A DNA stretch of 64,000 nucleotides from Brienomyrus brachyistius (GCF_023856365.1 NW_026042840.1:24821-88820); one strand, 5' to 3'. Shown: positions 32,752 through 44,519, counted from the first letter of the stretch. The notes: generated by a model from the sequence alone, not told the origin. A program made the numbers and translations.

Positions 32752-33992
32752 AGATGCTTCTCATTCATGTCAGTCACACAGAGTGTTCAGGGTGTAGCTT
32801 TAATAATGTTCAGAGGAGGGCAGGGGAGCCAGTGCTTCTGAGACTGAATCACGGGATTTTACGGAGCACCGGTGCTGAGTTTGGTGTCAGTGTGTTTGGG
32901 GCGCATTTTTACTGGAAGTGCAAATGTTCAAGCCAGACTGGGGGCTGAGGGAGGGGGAGAGGGGAGCCACAGAGATTATTTCTTCATGGCATGGGGGGGA
33001 ATAAGCGGCTTTAATGTTGTGGAAAGGCTGAGTTGCTGCAATCAGTTCTTTGATGTCACACATGCTTACTTGTCTCCCTTGTGTACCATGCTGAATGGTT
33101 TGGGGCAAACGCACAGGGACTGATCGATTATATTAAACAGATGAAAGAAACTGAATGAAAATTTCAAGTGTTCTTAAATTACGTTTTTCATTTAATTGTG
33201 TGTTCTGGATGTATTTTTGAGTATATACATGTACCTGTATATGTACCTGTATATATACCTGTGTCGTTAATAACGATGTGGATAATTAAGAAAGAGGAGT
33301 TTTGTTTCTTGCTCCCTGTCTTGTTACTTGGCTCACAAACATACACACACATAGACACACACACAAACATACACAGACACACAAACACACACACACACAT
33401 ACGGGTTTTTAAGTCTTAAGAGGACTTTGCCTCCCAAACCAGTTGAAACATGGTTTTAGGGGACCCACCTTTCCCTTTGCTCTAGAGAAGTGCTGTAAAC
33501 ATCAAAAAAATTATTTTGCTTTGCACAACACAAATATCACTTCATATTAATTCTAAAGTAAATGAAGCTCTTTACATTACCACCTGACACTATGGTAGCA
33601 TATGGGAACCTCCCAAGAAACTCCCTCCTACGACGAGAACATTGTTTGTGAGGTCATACATGATTTTCCAGGACATCAAATGAACACACACACAAACATG
33701 TCCATTCACTGTGCTAGAAGGTCAGTGATGTTTTATTGGACCTCGAATATGCACAAAAACAAAAATGACTTTTTTCCTGATTAATGAAATGCAGATTACT
33801 TATGCACAAGTACTAACGTGAAATTAAAATATTAATATTAAAATAATTAATTTTTTATTATAACTTGTAACAAAAGACTTTCTGCAACTTAAGAGTGCAT
33901 GACACGAGGGCAAATTCTTTACTCCCCAAAAATTAGAAATAAACAATATTTTTCTCCTTGGCATTTTTGCCTCTATAGAAAATAATATATAT
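32752..33992. other. Intergenic; CA-rich microsatellite
   Basis: No gene. 33,340-33,402 is an imperfect (CA)n tract. A conserved-looking block near 33,430-33,470 (GTTTTAGGGGACCCACC) may be MITE debris. Confidence 0.6.
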
Positions 33993-34246
33993 TCAATTAG
34001 ACATGGTTTTCCTTTTTAGTGTGATCCCTCTATTTCTAACAAAATCTCTTATATTTTGTACAGTGCGCCCTGCCAGAACAGGGTCCTCAGCTGACTTGCA
34101 CTGCTGACACTCTGCCATTGTTGCCAGTTTTCCTTTGGTTATATGATCTTTAAAATGTTTCAATACAGCTGTCACCTCCTGTTTTGACCACTGTGTTCGC
34201 GACTTCTTCTTTGAGGTTTTAATTGCTGCTGTAAAAACCTGGCCCA
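33993..34246 (-). CDS. SET-Crypton gene, last exon (Myb/SANT-like C-terminal domain)
   Basis: Final coding exon, entered in phase 1 after CTGTGACAG. It encodes a basic lead (KKKSRTQWSKQEVTAVLKHF) and a compact helical region (HITKGKLATMAECQQC, then RTVQNIRDFVRNRGI). The W-S-x-x-E-V start resembles Myb/SANT-type helices. As recalled, this domain closes many fish proteins that contain a Crypton tyrosine recombinase. A role in DNA or chromatin contact is inferred. It ends at TGA 33,993-33,995. The match is to a recalled family, with no database check. Confidence 0.75.
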
Positions 34247-35396
34247 CTGTCACAGAAAAAAAACAAATCAGTCAGTATTATTTAGATGCAAACACATACA
34301 AATAACTGAAGTAGTTATACATGAGATTGCTGAGAATGATAATGTTGAGCTGGGATATAATTTACTACAGTTGCATGTGTAGGGCAGTTCTTTCAGTAAA
34401 GAATGCATACAACCTGTATCGAAAAGCTAAATTTGTGTATTAATTACAAAGGATATAAAAATAGTCATTTATGAAGAATGACACCAGAATTCCTGTGCTA
34501 TAATCTGTAGTAATGTTAAACTTAACATTATTCCATTTAATTAGCACACAGACATTTAAAAGTTATGTTATCCAAGGTTTAGAAAGCTGAGCTTCACAAT
34601 GGTTTAAAGATGGATTCATACCCAGGTCATACCCAAATTAATTACACATATTAACTGGCTAAATAAGGCAAGAATTCAACACATAGAATATTGCAAATAA
34701 GAGAAACAGCATGAATGTCACTACATGAATGTTACTTGATGGGAGACAGAGGGAAATCCAGATTGATCCAGAGTAGCTCTCCATATGGCTCTTTTTCAGC
34801 AAAGGTCCCCCACCACTAAAACTCACTGAGAAAAATGACCTCCCTAGAGACCTGTGACAAAAGTCCTGACTCAGTTGTGTTGCTTTACTCTTATGATGAT
34901 TGTACAGACTACAAGGTTTTCTTGCCACTGATCACCTGCCAAAAAATCCCAACATAGATTCACTTCCTAGTAGGGCATGCCTGAACAAGAACTTGGGCAT
35001 AGTTAAATTGGTCTTTAATATATAGATGCTGATACCAGCTATAAACCTTGGAGGAAGGATGAGAATCTTACAGACAAGAGTTCACCACTGCCAGTCTCCA
35101 TCCTACACGTCACAACTGTTGCATTGTCTTCTCTAGCTATACGAACCCCTTGAGACATCTCCTGTGAGATTCTGGCAGGCAAACCAAAAACCCAGACCCT
35201 TCCTCACTCCTTTACTACAAATGGCTTTGGGGAACACCATTCATGTTGCCACAAGTCCCAAAAGCATCAGAATCTATGGCAACGTGTAAGATGTGCCACA
35301 ACGCCAGCCAAATATACCACTTAGCAGTGGACAAACTTATTGTCTCGGTAATCAAGCTTCTTTCCATAAAAAAATCGGAATTATACTGAAAGTTAC
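34247..35396 (-). other. Intron of the SET-Crypton gene
   Basis: About 1.15 kb between the last two coding exons. No repeat or gene was recognised. Confidence 0.55.
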
Positions 35397-35459
35397 CACT
35401 GATGGAATCTGTTGAGCCTCCAGCATTATCTTCTGTAGCTGGCTGAATGCTTTGACTTT
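35397..35459 (-). CDS. SET-Crypton gene, acidic linker exon 2
   Basis: A 63 bp phase-1/phase-1 exon encoding ESQSIQPATEDNAGGSTDSI. Acceptor TCTTACAG, donor GTAACT. It forms part of an acidic, probably disordered linker between the recombinase and the C-terminal domain. Confidence 0.6.
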
Positions 35460-35569
35460 CTGTAAGAATATGGAACTGCTCAGTCAGTATACATGCAAAC
35501 AATTCTAGTAGAACATGGAAGAAAAATAAACTGAATATGCTGCTAACACTGCAGAATGCATGAAAATAC

Positions 35570-35656
35570 CATTCAGTCTTGGTGTGCCCAAGGTAGCATC
35601 CTCTGTATCACTGTCAGGTTCAGTTCCATCACTGCCATCAGTTAAGTTGATCTCAT
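35570..35656 (-). CDS. SET-Crypton gene, acidic linker exon 1
   Basis: An 87 bp phase-1/phase-1 exon encoding DEINLTDGSDGTEPDSDTED. Acceptor GTTTAAG, donor GTATTT. It extends the acidic linker that follows the recombinase. Confidence 0.6.
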
Positions 35657-35832
35657 CTTAAACAAAGAAATCAAATTGAACTAAACTGGGACAATGATGC
35701 TACAAAACATATTATGCTCATGTTTTAAAAGTATCTGAGGTGCATATAGTTAACCAATCCAGATGAATGTGCTCAGATTTCACATATTTATCATGAAAAG
35801 GACATAGAAGTAGATACTGTACAAAAGCGTAC

Positions 35833-38073
35833 CTTCAATTTCAATTTCATCGAGTGATTTGCCTTGAAAGTTAGGGAGACACCCTTTTTCCATAGCAAGC
35901 AGAAGTTTGGATATTTTTGCCAGCTGAGTTGTCGCTTCTGGAAGCCTGTAATACTCACGGTGTACACGAATATCGTGCCCCAAGAAGTCAGCAACTTGAT
36001 CTAATTCATTGTTTTTCAAATTAAGAATTTGTGATAGAGTGGCCACGTGTTTGCGCAAATGTGTTGACCTGAGATGTTGTGGATTTTGAGCACCACACTG
36101 AGTTGCATAGAGCCGCAAGCAATCTTGACCTCTGTAATGACTCTGGCATTTGGGTCTAGCAAACAAGAAGCAGTTATCCTGAACCGCACACTCTGTTCTT
36201 TTATTCACCAGAAGTGTTAGGGCATCTACCATATCTGGTGTGAGGAGGACAGCAACCTTTCGACCTCTTTTACCTCTGATTTCAACTCTACTAAAATGAC
36301 TACAGAGTTTCTGCTCAAATTTGGAAAGACCTACTGCAACATCTGCGTGAAGTAGTGTGTTCTCTCTTTCCTGGAAGCTTTTGAGCTGCATTTTAGATAC
36401 TTCACCGGCACGCCTACGATTGAAAATAATTACCCTTGCAAGGGTAGCTTTTGCAAGTTCTGCATAACTTTGTGATGATGATGTTTTTTTCAGGTTTTCA
36501 GATGCTGCATTGGCAGTAGTTTCCAGGTGTTTATGAAGGAGCTGAACATCATGAGTGAAAGGCAGTGTTGACGGTTTATTGAATTTTGCTTCATTCATTG
36601 TGCTTAAAGCCCTGTGTGATATTAGCTCAGACCACTTGGTGGTATATAGCTTGACTTAATTAACTCTTCATCTTCTGCCATTAGACCTCTGCAGTGGATG
36701 AGCTCGCAGACCTTTTGCAATGTGTGGCCCAATTTCAATGCTAGGCTTGGCCTTTGGTAGTAGTTTTTTTCTTCGTCATGACCTGACACTTTCTTCACAG
36801 CTTCAATAACATGCTGGAAATTAGCTGGTTTTATAGCTTCCTCAAGGCTGTATATAGAGGACTCACTGCGCAATGTTATCAAAAACCTCCCAATTTCTCG
36901 AAGCTTCTGACGAATATATTCAAACTTGGTAGGGTCATTTCCATGTTTGTTGAAGAATGACTGCGCTAGCTGAAGAATGCAGAAGTCATTGCGTACAACA
37001 GAAGATATGTCATCTTGCTTCATTGCACTCAAGAGCTTCCAAACTCCTCCAGATATCTGCTGCAAAGATGTAGACTCTGCCATGGCAGCCAAACCCAACA
37101 CTCTGGTCCGTCCCTGATGTTCACTTACTGAACCTGGCTTTGAGGAACATCTTCTCACATGTCGCCATAGTTCTTTACGCCCAAACATTGCTTTGCAGTA
37201 CATACAATGCACAAACTGTTTTGAATCACAATCTTTGTTTGGCCTTCGTTTTACTTTAAGCAACCCATTTCCTTTCTCTAATACATTGGAATTATGCCGA
37301 TAGTTCCCCTTGTTCCGAATTTTTTCTAGTAGTCTTTTGCGTTCTTTTGAGCGTTTTGGAAATGACAGTGCTTCTGCAACTTCAACTTCAGTCAAATGGG
37401 TTTTTAAATGACGAGATATTTTTGACTGTGGTTTCCCACAAATGTAACAGTAATTCTTATTTTCAGAACAAGAAATGTCTGATGATTGAAGACATTTCTC
37501 AGCTCCAGCCATGTTACCCTTTGCTCCTGCCACTGATACATCCTTATAATCTCCAGGCAAATCAAGTGCACTAGTACCACCTATTATTTCCAACTGCTGT
37601 TCACTTGTAGGTGTTTTATGGTCTTTTCTGGGCAAAGAAACACGATCTGATCTATTAATTAAAGCGTCAACTTTTGATGATCTTTTGATCTCTGAAAGGC
37701 GTTTAACTTGACTGGTGCTTGAAAGTAAATCTGTCCCTTCTGCAGAACTGTCTGACTCATTGTCTGATTCTCCACTTGTCAACTCCTCCAGACAACAAAA
37801 TAAATCATCCTCATTTAAACAAGACACTTTCCTGGCCTTCAAATACTGTGAACCTTTGCTTACACCTTCCTGGTTCAACTTTGTTTTCTGAGATTTGGTG
37901 CACTCTGAGGTGGCAACTTTCACGTTCTGTTCATTTGAGGAACATTTGTTTTGGACATTGTTTACATATCCTGCTGCTAACTCCACTGAACTGCACGATT
38001 CACTGTCTGAGTCTGGGACATATTCCTCATCTGAGAGTGACACTTCCTCATCAGAACTTGAAAATCCTATATC
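35833..38073 (-). CDS. SET-Crypton gene, main exon: acidic region, zinc fingers, Crypton tyrosine recombinase (one frameshift)
   Basis: Large exon after GATACTAG. First part: acidic Ser/Asp-rich tail (DIGFSSSDEEVSLSDEEYVP), a C2H2-like unit (CYICGKPQSKISRHLKTH), FPKRSKERKRLLEKIRNKGN, and a second C2HC unit (CMYCKAMFGRKELWRHVRRC). Second part, in another frame from about 36,638 down: a tyrosine recombinase with IIFNRRRAGEV (Arg I), EIRGKRGRK (beta-hairpin Lys), STHLRKHVATL (His-x-Arg box) and FLGHDIRVHREYYRLP (His and nucleophilic Tyr near 35,950). One base is missing at the join; with one more base the exon phases agree exactly with its neighbours. So this copy is either one mutation from intact, or the assembly has an error. 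Recombinases of this type (Crypton) cut and join DNA through a 3'-phosphotyrosine. Confidence 0.85.
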
Positions 38074-38158
38074 CTAGTATCAGAAAAGAGAAAATCACTA
38101 TGTAGCATTTGTGAAGAGAGATGGTTCATAAGTAAAACTGTAAATATACTGTACTCAC

Positions 38159-38229
38159 CCATGAAAGTGGTTCTTCATCATTCTTTTCAAATTTTGCAAA
38201 GCAGTTCTTGTGCCAAAATTTAGAGCACA
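38159..38229 (-). CDS. SET-Crypton gene, zinc-binding module exon 2
   Basis: A 71 bp exon (acceptor CTCTTATAG, donor GTGAGT) encoding VCSKFWHKNCFAKFEKNDEE. Its C...H..C residues complete the Cys/His module begun in the exon at 39.5 kb. The phase changes from 1 to 0. Confidence 0.7.
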
Positions 38230-39466
38230 CTATAAGAGAGAAATAAATTGTACTCATATTTCAAATGTATTTAAAATAGGGACACAAATTGTGGCTAATT
38301 CCTTTAATCCACAATCAACCCCTATTAGGCCATGATTAGATAAACCCTTAACTGATAGGCATAACAAAAACACACACACAAAATACCAAAGCGTCTTTGA
38401 GTTTATGTAAAAGCACTATATAAATAAAAATGTAAAAACAAAGAATGCCCTAGCTAAAAAAGTGCCAGTTTAACATTGGGTCTATGGATGATAATTACAT
38501 ATGTAACAATATAAAACAGTTTAGTCATAAGCGATGATTCCAGGGCTTATACACTTCCTCACAATTAGGATTCATGAAACACAAGTAATATTACCTCTCA
38601 ATATTACCTCTCAATACATTGTCTCAATATTACCAAGTAATTTTGAGACAGAAAAGTAAAGTTTTTTGATGAATAGCTAATGCCAGGTCTTAACAGCAAT
38701 CATGTTTGCAAATAGTGAGTTATCTTTAGGATGCTGTGAAGTAACAAATATTTGAATGGGAAGTTTGTACTCAACTACTCTACAAGACAAAGTGCACTGC
38801 AAAGAAGATAACTGGCAGTAACCTGGGTTATATAAAAAGCCTGTAGAGAGACTTCAGATATGGGGTTTTTCATTATTTGTGATAGAAAAGGTATACTGGT
38901 TTATGGTGTTAAATTAGTTAAGTATATAAACAACACATTGTTTATGCTTGTATTTGAGGGCTCATTAACCCATACAAATGTTACTCTGCACTGCACATTT
39001 TGCAATGCATGGCATAACTGTCAGATAAAGCAGCATTCCTTTTTTCATTGTTGGAGGTGTTTCTGTGTATTATTATGGTGCATTCTTGTGGTATATTCCT
39101 ACTACTGTGCCTTCATATACACAAGTAAAAACATTCCTGGCTTGAATGATAAAACCTCTTCATATCACTTTGTGTTTATGGGAAATGAATCATCTAACTG
39201 AGACTGGTGATCAGACAATCTGAACTTTGGCAATCATTAATTAATTTAGTGTTAACATTCCCAATTCAAAGTCAGAGAACACAGGGCAAATGCTACCTTT
39301 ACTACCTGAATTACACCTTCCAGTTTTTCTCCACCAATCCAAAATCACCTTCAATGACACTAATCTAGCAAAGTAACAATTTGACAAATACTGCATAAGA
39401 AACACTTTAAAAAAACCTGCATAATATTACTTACTATCTTAAATACTTGCAAGGACTGTTACTGAC
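38230..39466 (-). other. Intron of the SET-Crypton gene
   Basis: About 1.2 kb. A short plus-strand frame at 38,860-39,201 shows no family motif and is taken as chance. Confidence 0.5.
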
Positions 39467-39572
39467 CTTTACACCTCAGACCAATCCACTTGAGTGGCGC
39501 CACAGGTCCAAAACATGCAGAACATTTGTCCATGCTTGAAAAATTTGCATGGATGACCTCATGCTTACAGGG
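39467..39572 (-). CDS. SET-Crypton gene, zinc-binding module exon 1
   Basis: A 106 bp exon encoding PCKHEVIHANFSSMDKCSAC, then GPVAPLKWIGLRCK. With the next exon it makes a Cys/His-rich pattern (C..H...C..C...C..C..H..C) like PHD or C1-type zinc modules. Acceptor TTCAGCAG, donor GTCAGT, phase 0 to 1. Its ligand is unknown; protein or chromatin binding is plausible beside a SET domain. Confidence 0.7.
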
Positions 39573-39717
39573 CTGCTGAACAAAACAAAAAGGAAATTAC
39601 ATTCTGAGTGGGAATTCTTAAAGGCTTTTTAAAAATGACACTAAAAATCACAATATCTCACTATAATTCTGTAGATGGCACACCTACATGTCAAGTATAA
39701 TTAAAACCTTGCATTAC

Positions 39718-39789
39718 CTTCTCAACATTCTCATTTGGAAATGATGATCTGTGACCCCCTGTCTTGCAAAAATCAAGTTTGGTGGCTAC
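39718..39789 (-). CDS. SET-Crypton gene, small linker exon
   Basis: A 72 bp phase-0 exon encoding VATKLDFCKTGGHRSSFPNE with donor GTAATG. The acceptor (GTTTTGAAG) is weak, so inclusion is less sure than for its neighbours. Skipping it would also keep frame. Confidence 0.45.
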
Positions 39790-39997
39790 CTTCAAAACAG
39801 ATTAAATGAAGAAGTTCAGATAAACACAAAAAATAATATCTAGACCAGCAGTCAATAAAAACTGCTAGAATCATTGTCATAATTCATAATTTGGGCAGGC
39901 TTAGGACCAAGATCACTGACCTCTCAGACAATGTCAATGCATAAAACACATGCTTATGGGAACAGAAACAACTCTTGCAATTATTTGTGCCAGCTTC

Positions 39998-40336
39998 CAT
40001 CCATTTTCCAAACCACTTATCCTACTGGGTCGCCCGGAGCCTATCCCAGAATCAATGGGCACGAGGCAGGGAACAACCCAGGATGGGGGGCCAGCCCATC
40101 GCAGCGCACATTCACACACCATTCACTCATGCTCACCTATGGGCAATTTAGCAACTCCAATTAGCCTCAGTATGTTTTTGGACTGTGGGGGGAAACCGGA
40201 GTACCCGGAGGAAACCCCACGACGACATGGGGAGAACATGCAAACTCCGCACACATGTGACCCAGGTGGAGATTCAAACCTGGGTCCCAGAGGTGTGAGG
40301 CAACAGTGCTAACCACTGCACCACCATACCGCCCCA
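39998..40336 (-). repeat. tRNA-derived SINE (family 1) in a SET-Crypton intron
   Basis: Complete copy with a 12 bp duplication TGTGCCAGCTTC (39,986-39,997 and 40,337-40,348). It lies in the intron between the exon array and the zinc-binding exons. Confidence 0.92.
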
Positions 40337-41226
40337 TGTGCCAGCTTCTTGAAGTAATATTTCTACTCATTGGAGTATATGAATAAATAAACTTAGTGAA
40401 TCATTAAGGAGATATAGAGAGGTCATGAAATCGTTTACAAAAACTAGAAAACTATAACATGTAACATACAGTTCAACAGCTTCAATTAAATGGTGTCTGT
40501 ACCTCCCCACTGTCCCAATTCAACTGAGAATCAGTTTGGCGTTTTGTGCTCCTACAATACACAAAGTGCAAAATAAACTAAAATAAACTAAATAAGCTAA
40601 ACACAGTAGATGCTTATTCCTAAACACAGTAGATGCTTATGGTTGCTGATCTGGTGACCCATAGATAATCAGCTGAAGTTCACGTGATTGAATCAGTTGA
40701 ACAATAGTACTGTAAGACTTAGGTCTTGCAGATCTATTTCTATTTTTAAATTTGTGCCACTCATCAAAAGCTATTTTAATTACAGAAAACTAAGGAATAT
40801 TATATATATTCTAAGTAGCAACTAGTGGAATTAATAATTAAAGTCACTCATCAGTAATCTAGTATTCTCCATGACCATCCAGTGCATCCTTATGGCATTA
40901 TTGTTGCGAACTTATTTAAAACCACTGTACAAGACCATTTATGACATGCTGAAACATTTGCACGATGCTCTTAAAACCTAATGTACATGCAAAACACTAC
41001 TTTCTATAAGTAGTATATGCTCCAGTGTGGTGAACCCGCTCAAAAACACAGCAAAAGGCCATCTATGACATAAATTACAGCTTCATATAAAGAAGACCCC
41101 CGAGTCCATGTTTCTGTCAAACACTATATACACACACAACTGATAAAACTCTACGCCGAAACACATTTGCAGGGTCCTCTTAAAACCTAGTGTACCGCCA
41201 AACTAGGTTTGTGTTTACACACTTAC

Positions 41227-41313
41227 CTCTTCTGTCTCTTCTCTTAGGACATCTGCATGCTGTCCTTCTGGCAACAACTGGACATTCGTAGTCATTCCCA
41301 CATCGGTTATGTT
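41227..41313 (-). CDS. SET-Crypton gene, array exon A, copy 1
   Basis: An 87 bp phase-0 exon (acceptor TGTTTCTAG, donor GTAAGT) encoding NITDVGMTTNVQLLPEGQHA followed by an acidic end (VLREETEE). Identical copies sit at 41,864, 42,501, 43,138 and 43,775. No known domain. The length divisible by three lets copy number vary without breaking the frame. Confidence 0.65.
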
Positions 41314-41522
41314 CTAGAAACACAAATAAAAATATAATTCCATACTGCACATAGTAGTTATGCTGGAGAGAGCAGAATGTTAACAGTAAATGAAATGCTC
41401 CTACCACACATAAGCAAAACTATACAACTAAATCAGTACAAAAAAATTACATAAAACTATCATTGACAGAACTGCATTTCTAATATCTAAGCTCCTAATG
41501 CATGGCACATAATGCAAATTAC

Positions 41523-41594
41523 CTGTTCCATTTCTTTGCTAAGTGATGAGTTATCCATCAGAGTATTGGCACAGGGGTCTCCCTCAGAAACAGC
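41523..41594 (-). CDS. SET-Crypton gene, array exon B, copy 1
   Basis: A 72 bp phase-0 exon (acceptor TTTTGTAG, donor GTAATT) encoding AVSEGDPCANTLMDNSSLSK. No known domain. Copies at 42,160, 42,797 and 43,434; the last two change Asn to Thr. Confidence 0.6.
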
Positions 41595-41863
41595 CTACAA
41601 AATAGTTTTCAGAACAATATTTCATGCAAAACACTGCTTGCTATAAGTGGTCTATGTTCCAGTGTGGTGAACCCGCTCAAAAACACAGCAAAAGGCCATC
41701 TATGACATAAATTACAGCTTCATATAAAGAAGACCCCCGAGTCCATGTTTCTGTCAAACACTATATACACACACAACTGATAAAACTCTACGCCGAAACA
41801 CATTTGCAGGGTCCTCTTAAAACCTAGTGTACCGCCAAACTAGGTTTGTGTTTACACACTTAC

Positions 41864-41950
41864 CTCTTCTGTCTCTTCTCTTAGGACATCTGCATGCTGT
41901 CCTTCTGGCAACAACTGGACATTCGTAGTCATTCCCACATCGGTTATGTT
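41864..41950 (-). CDS. SET-Crypton gene, array exon A, copy 2
   Basis: Same 87 bp exon as at 41,227, with intact splice sites. Confidence 0.65.
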
Positions 41951-42159
41951 CTAGAAACACAAATAAAAATATAATTCCATACTGCACAAAGTAGTTATGC
42001 TGGAGAGAGCAGAATGTTAACAGTAAATGAAATGCTCCTACCACACATAAGCAAAACTATACAACTAAATCAGTACAAAAAAATTACATAAAACTATCAT
42101 TGACAGAACTGCATTTCTAATATCTAAGCTCCTAATGCATGGCACATAATGCAAATTAC

Positions 42160-42231
42160 CTGTTCCATTTCTTTGCTAAGTGATGAGTTATCCATCAGAG
42201 TATTGGCACAGGGGTCTCCCTCAGAAACAGC
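42160..42231 (-). CDS. SET-Crypton gene, array exon B, copy 2
   Basis: Same 72 bp exon as at 41,523 (Asn form), splice sites intact. Confidence 0.6.
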
Positions 42232-42500
42232 CTACAAAATAGTTTTCAGAACAATATTTCATGCAAAACACTGCTTGCTATAAGTGGTCTATGTTCCAGT
42301 GTGGTGAACCCGCTCAAAAACACAGCAAAAGGCCATCTATGACATAAATTACAGCTTCATATTAAGAAGTCCCCCGAGTCCATGTTTCTGTCAAACACTA
42401 TATACACACACAGCTGATAAAACTCTACGCCGAAACACATTTGCAGGGTCCTCTTAAAACCTAGTGTACCGCCAAACTAGGTTTGTGTTTACACACTTAC

Positions 42501-42587
42501 CTCTTCTGTCTCTTCTCTTAGGACATCTGCATGCTGTCCTTCTGGCAACAACTGGACATTCGTAGTCATTCCCACATCGGTTATGTT
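42501..42587 (-). CDS. SET-Crypton gene, array exon A, copy 3
   Basis: Same 87 bp exon, splice sites intact. Confidence 0.65.
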
Positions 42588-42796
42588 CTAGAAACACAAA
42601 TAAAAATATAATTCCATACTGCACATAGTAGTTATGCTGGAGAGAGCAGAATGTTAACAGTAAATGAAATGCTCCTACCACACATAAGCAAAACTATACA
42701 ACTAAATCAGTACAAAAAAATTACATAAAACTATCATTGACAGAACTGCATTTCTAATATCTAAGCTCCTAATGCATGGCACATAATGCAAATTAC

Positions 42797-42868
42797 CTGT
42801 TCCATTTCTTTGCTAAGTGATGAGGTATCCATCAGAGTATTGGCACAGGGGTCTCCCTCAGAAACAGC
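42797..42868 (-). CDS. SET-Crypton gene, array exon B, copy 3
   Basis: Same 72 bp exon, Thr form (GGTATCC on the plus strand), splice sites intact. Confidence 0.6.
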
Positions 42869-43137
42869 CTACAAAATAGTTTTCAGAACAATATTTCATG
42901 CAAAACACTGCTTGCTATAAGTGGTCTATGTTCCAGTGTGGTGAACCCGCTCAAAAACACAGCAAAAGGCCATCTATGACATAAATTACAGCTTCATATT
43001 AAGAAGACCCCCGAGTCCATGTTTCTGTCAAACACTATATACACACAAAACTGATAAAACTCTACGCCGAAACACATTTGCAGGGTCCTCTTAAAACCTA
43101 GTGTACCGCCAAACTAGGTTTGTGTTTACACACTTAC

Positions 43138-43224
43138 CTCTTCTGTCTCTTCTCTTAGGACATCTGCATGCTGTCCTTCTGGCAACAACTGGACATTCGT
43201 AGTCATTCCCACATCGGTTATGTT
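43138..43224 (-). CDS. SET-Crypton gene, array exon A, copy 4
   Basis: Same 87 bp exon. The flanking intron has the GGTAGGAATG variant. Confidence 0.65.
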
Positions 43225-43433
43225 CTAGAAACACAAATAAAAATATAATTCCATACTGCACATGGTAGGAATGCTGGAGAGAGCAGAATGTTAACAGTCA
43301 ATTAAATGCTCCTACCACACATAAGCAAAACTATACAACTAAATCAGTACAAAAAAATTACATAAAACTATCATTGACAGAACTGCATTTCTAATATCTA
43401 AGCTCCTAATGCATGGCACATAATGCAAATTAC

Positions 43434-43505
43434 CTGTTCCATTTCTTTGCTAAGTGATGAGGTATCCATCAGAGTATTGGCACAGGGGTCTCCCTCAGAA
43501 ACAGC
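43434..43505 (-). CDS. SET-Crypton gene, array exon B, copy 4
   Basis: Same 72 bp exon, Thr form. It is the copy nearest the SET domain; unit five lost its exon B at the array break. Confidence 0.6.
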
Positions 43506-43774
43506 CTACAAAATAGTTTTCAGAACAATATTTCATGCAAAACACTGCTTGCTATAAGTGGTCTATGTTCCAGTGTGGTGAACCCGCTCAAAAACACAGC
43601 AAAAGGCCATCTATGACATAAATTACAGCTTCATATTAAGAAGACCCCCGAGTCCATGTTTCTGTCAAACACTATATACACACACAACTGATAAAACTCT
43701 ACGCCGAAACACATTTGCAGGGTCCTCTTAAAACCTAGTGTACCGCCAAACTAGGTTTGTGTTTACACACTTAC

Positions 43775-43861
43775 CTCTTCTGTCTCTTCTCTTAGGACAT
43801 CTGCATGCTGTCCTTCTGGCAACAACTGGACATTCGTAGTCATTCCCACATCGGTTATGTT
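43775..43861 (-). CDS. SET-Crypton gene, array exon A, copy 5
   Basis: Same 87 bp exon, first of the array in transcript order. Confidence 0.65.
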
Positions 43862-44289
43862 CTAGAAACACAAATAAAAATATAATTCCATACTGCACAT
43901 GGTAGGAATGCTGGAGAGAGCAGAATGTTAACAGTCAATTAAATGCTCCTACCACACATAAGCAAAACTATACAACTAAATCAGTACAAAAAAAATTACA
44001 TAAAACTATCATTGACAGAACTGCATTTCTAATATCTAAGCATTGTTTCACACAATGTTCAAACACAAAATCCCAGTAATCTCTGCAGTTCTCATCAACA
44101 CCATATCCTCACAGACAATGCTTTTGTCAAGCACACTTTCACACGCTGATCTCCCTTTTGCAGGGACAGAGAATTACCAGCATTCTCTCTGCATATCCTC
44201 ATTCAACACACATCTATATCTCCAACTACTTAAACCTAATAATCACACATACAAGAGTTTAACTGAATTACTTTCCCTGTCCTCCCTAC

Positions 44290-44343
44290 CTCACTTGATG
44301 TGCTCTGCTCTTTTGGGTGCAGTTGGTCTTTTTCAGTAGCCAC
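44290..44343 (-). CDS. SET-Crypton gene, linker exon after SET
   Basis: A 54 bp phase-0 exon encoding VATEKDQLHPKEQSTSSE. Acceptor ATATTTACAG, donor GTAGGG. It bridges the SET domain and the repeated exons. Its start VAT is shared with the exon at 39.7 kb. Confidence 0.55.
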
Positions 44344-44519
44344 CTGTAAATATTAGTTATATATTATGATATACGATAATCATTGTCAATGAGAAAGGCT
44401 TGAGAAAAAGAATATAAACTAATGAAAATACTTTTAATCACTTAAGTAACATATCTGGATTTCACCCTTCTTTTGCAGAAGGATGATTATTTCTAAATGG
44501 TTCTTTCATGTCTAAATAC

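Larger units (their letters stand above)
40995..44041 (-). repeat. 637 bp tandem array carrying two exons per unit (about 4.8 units)
   Basis: Five starts of the same block spaced exactly 637 bp apart (87 bp exon at 41,227; 41,864; 42,501; 43,138; 43,775). Units differ by only a few bases (for example TTATCC/GGTATCC in the 72 bp exon, and AGTAGTTATG/GGTAGGAATG in the intron). The array breaks at 44,041 within the fifth unit. A more diverged partial block is visible at about 40,930-40,995. Exons and introns were amplified together, recently. Confidence 0.95.

Noticed and set aside
33168..33419. Open frames rich in Thr/His and Cys/Val at 33.2-33.4 kb
   Set aside because: Products of the CA microsatellite.
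41180..41407. 75-codon minus frame repeated three times in the 637 bp array
   Set aside because: It runs across the intron and the exon A splice sites in a different frame. The phase-0 spliced exons explain the region better.
40995..44041. The regular 637 bp array as a CRISPR-like or satellite structure
   Set aside because: Units are far too long and carry splice-bordered exons. The genome is eukaryotic.
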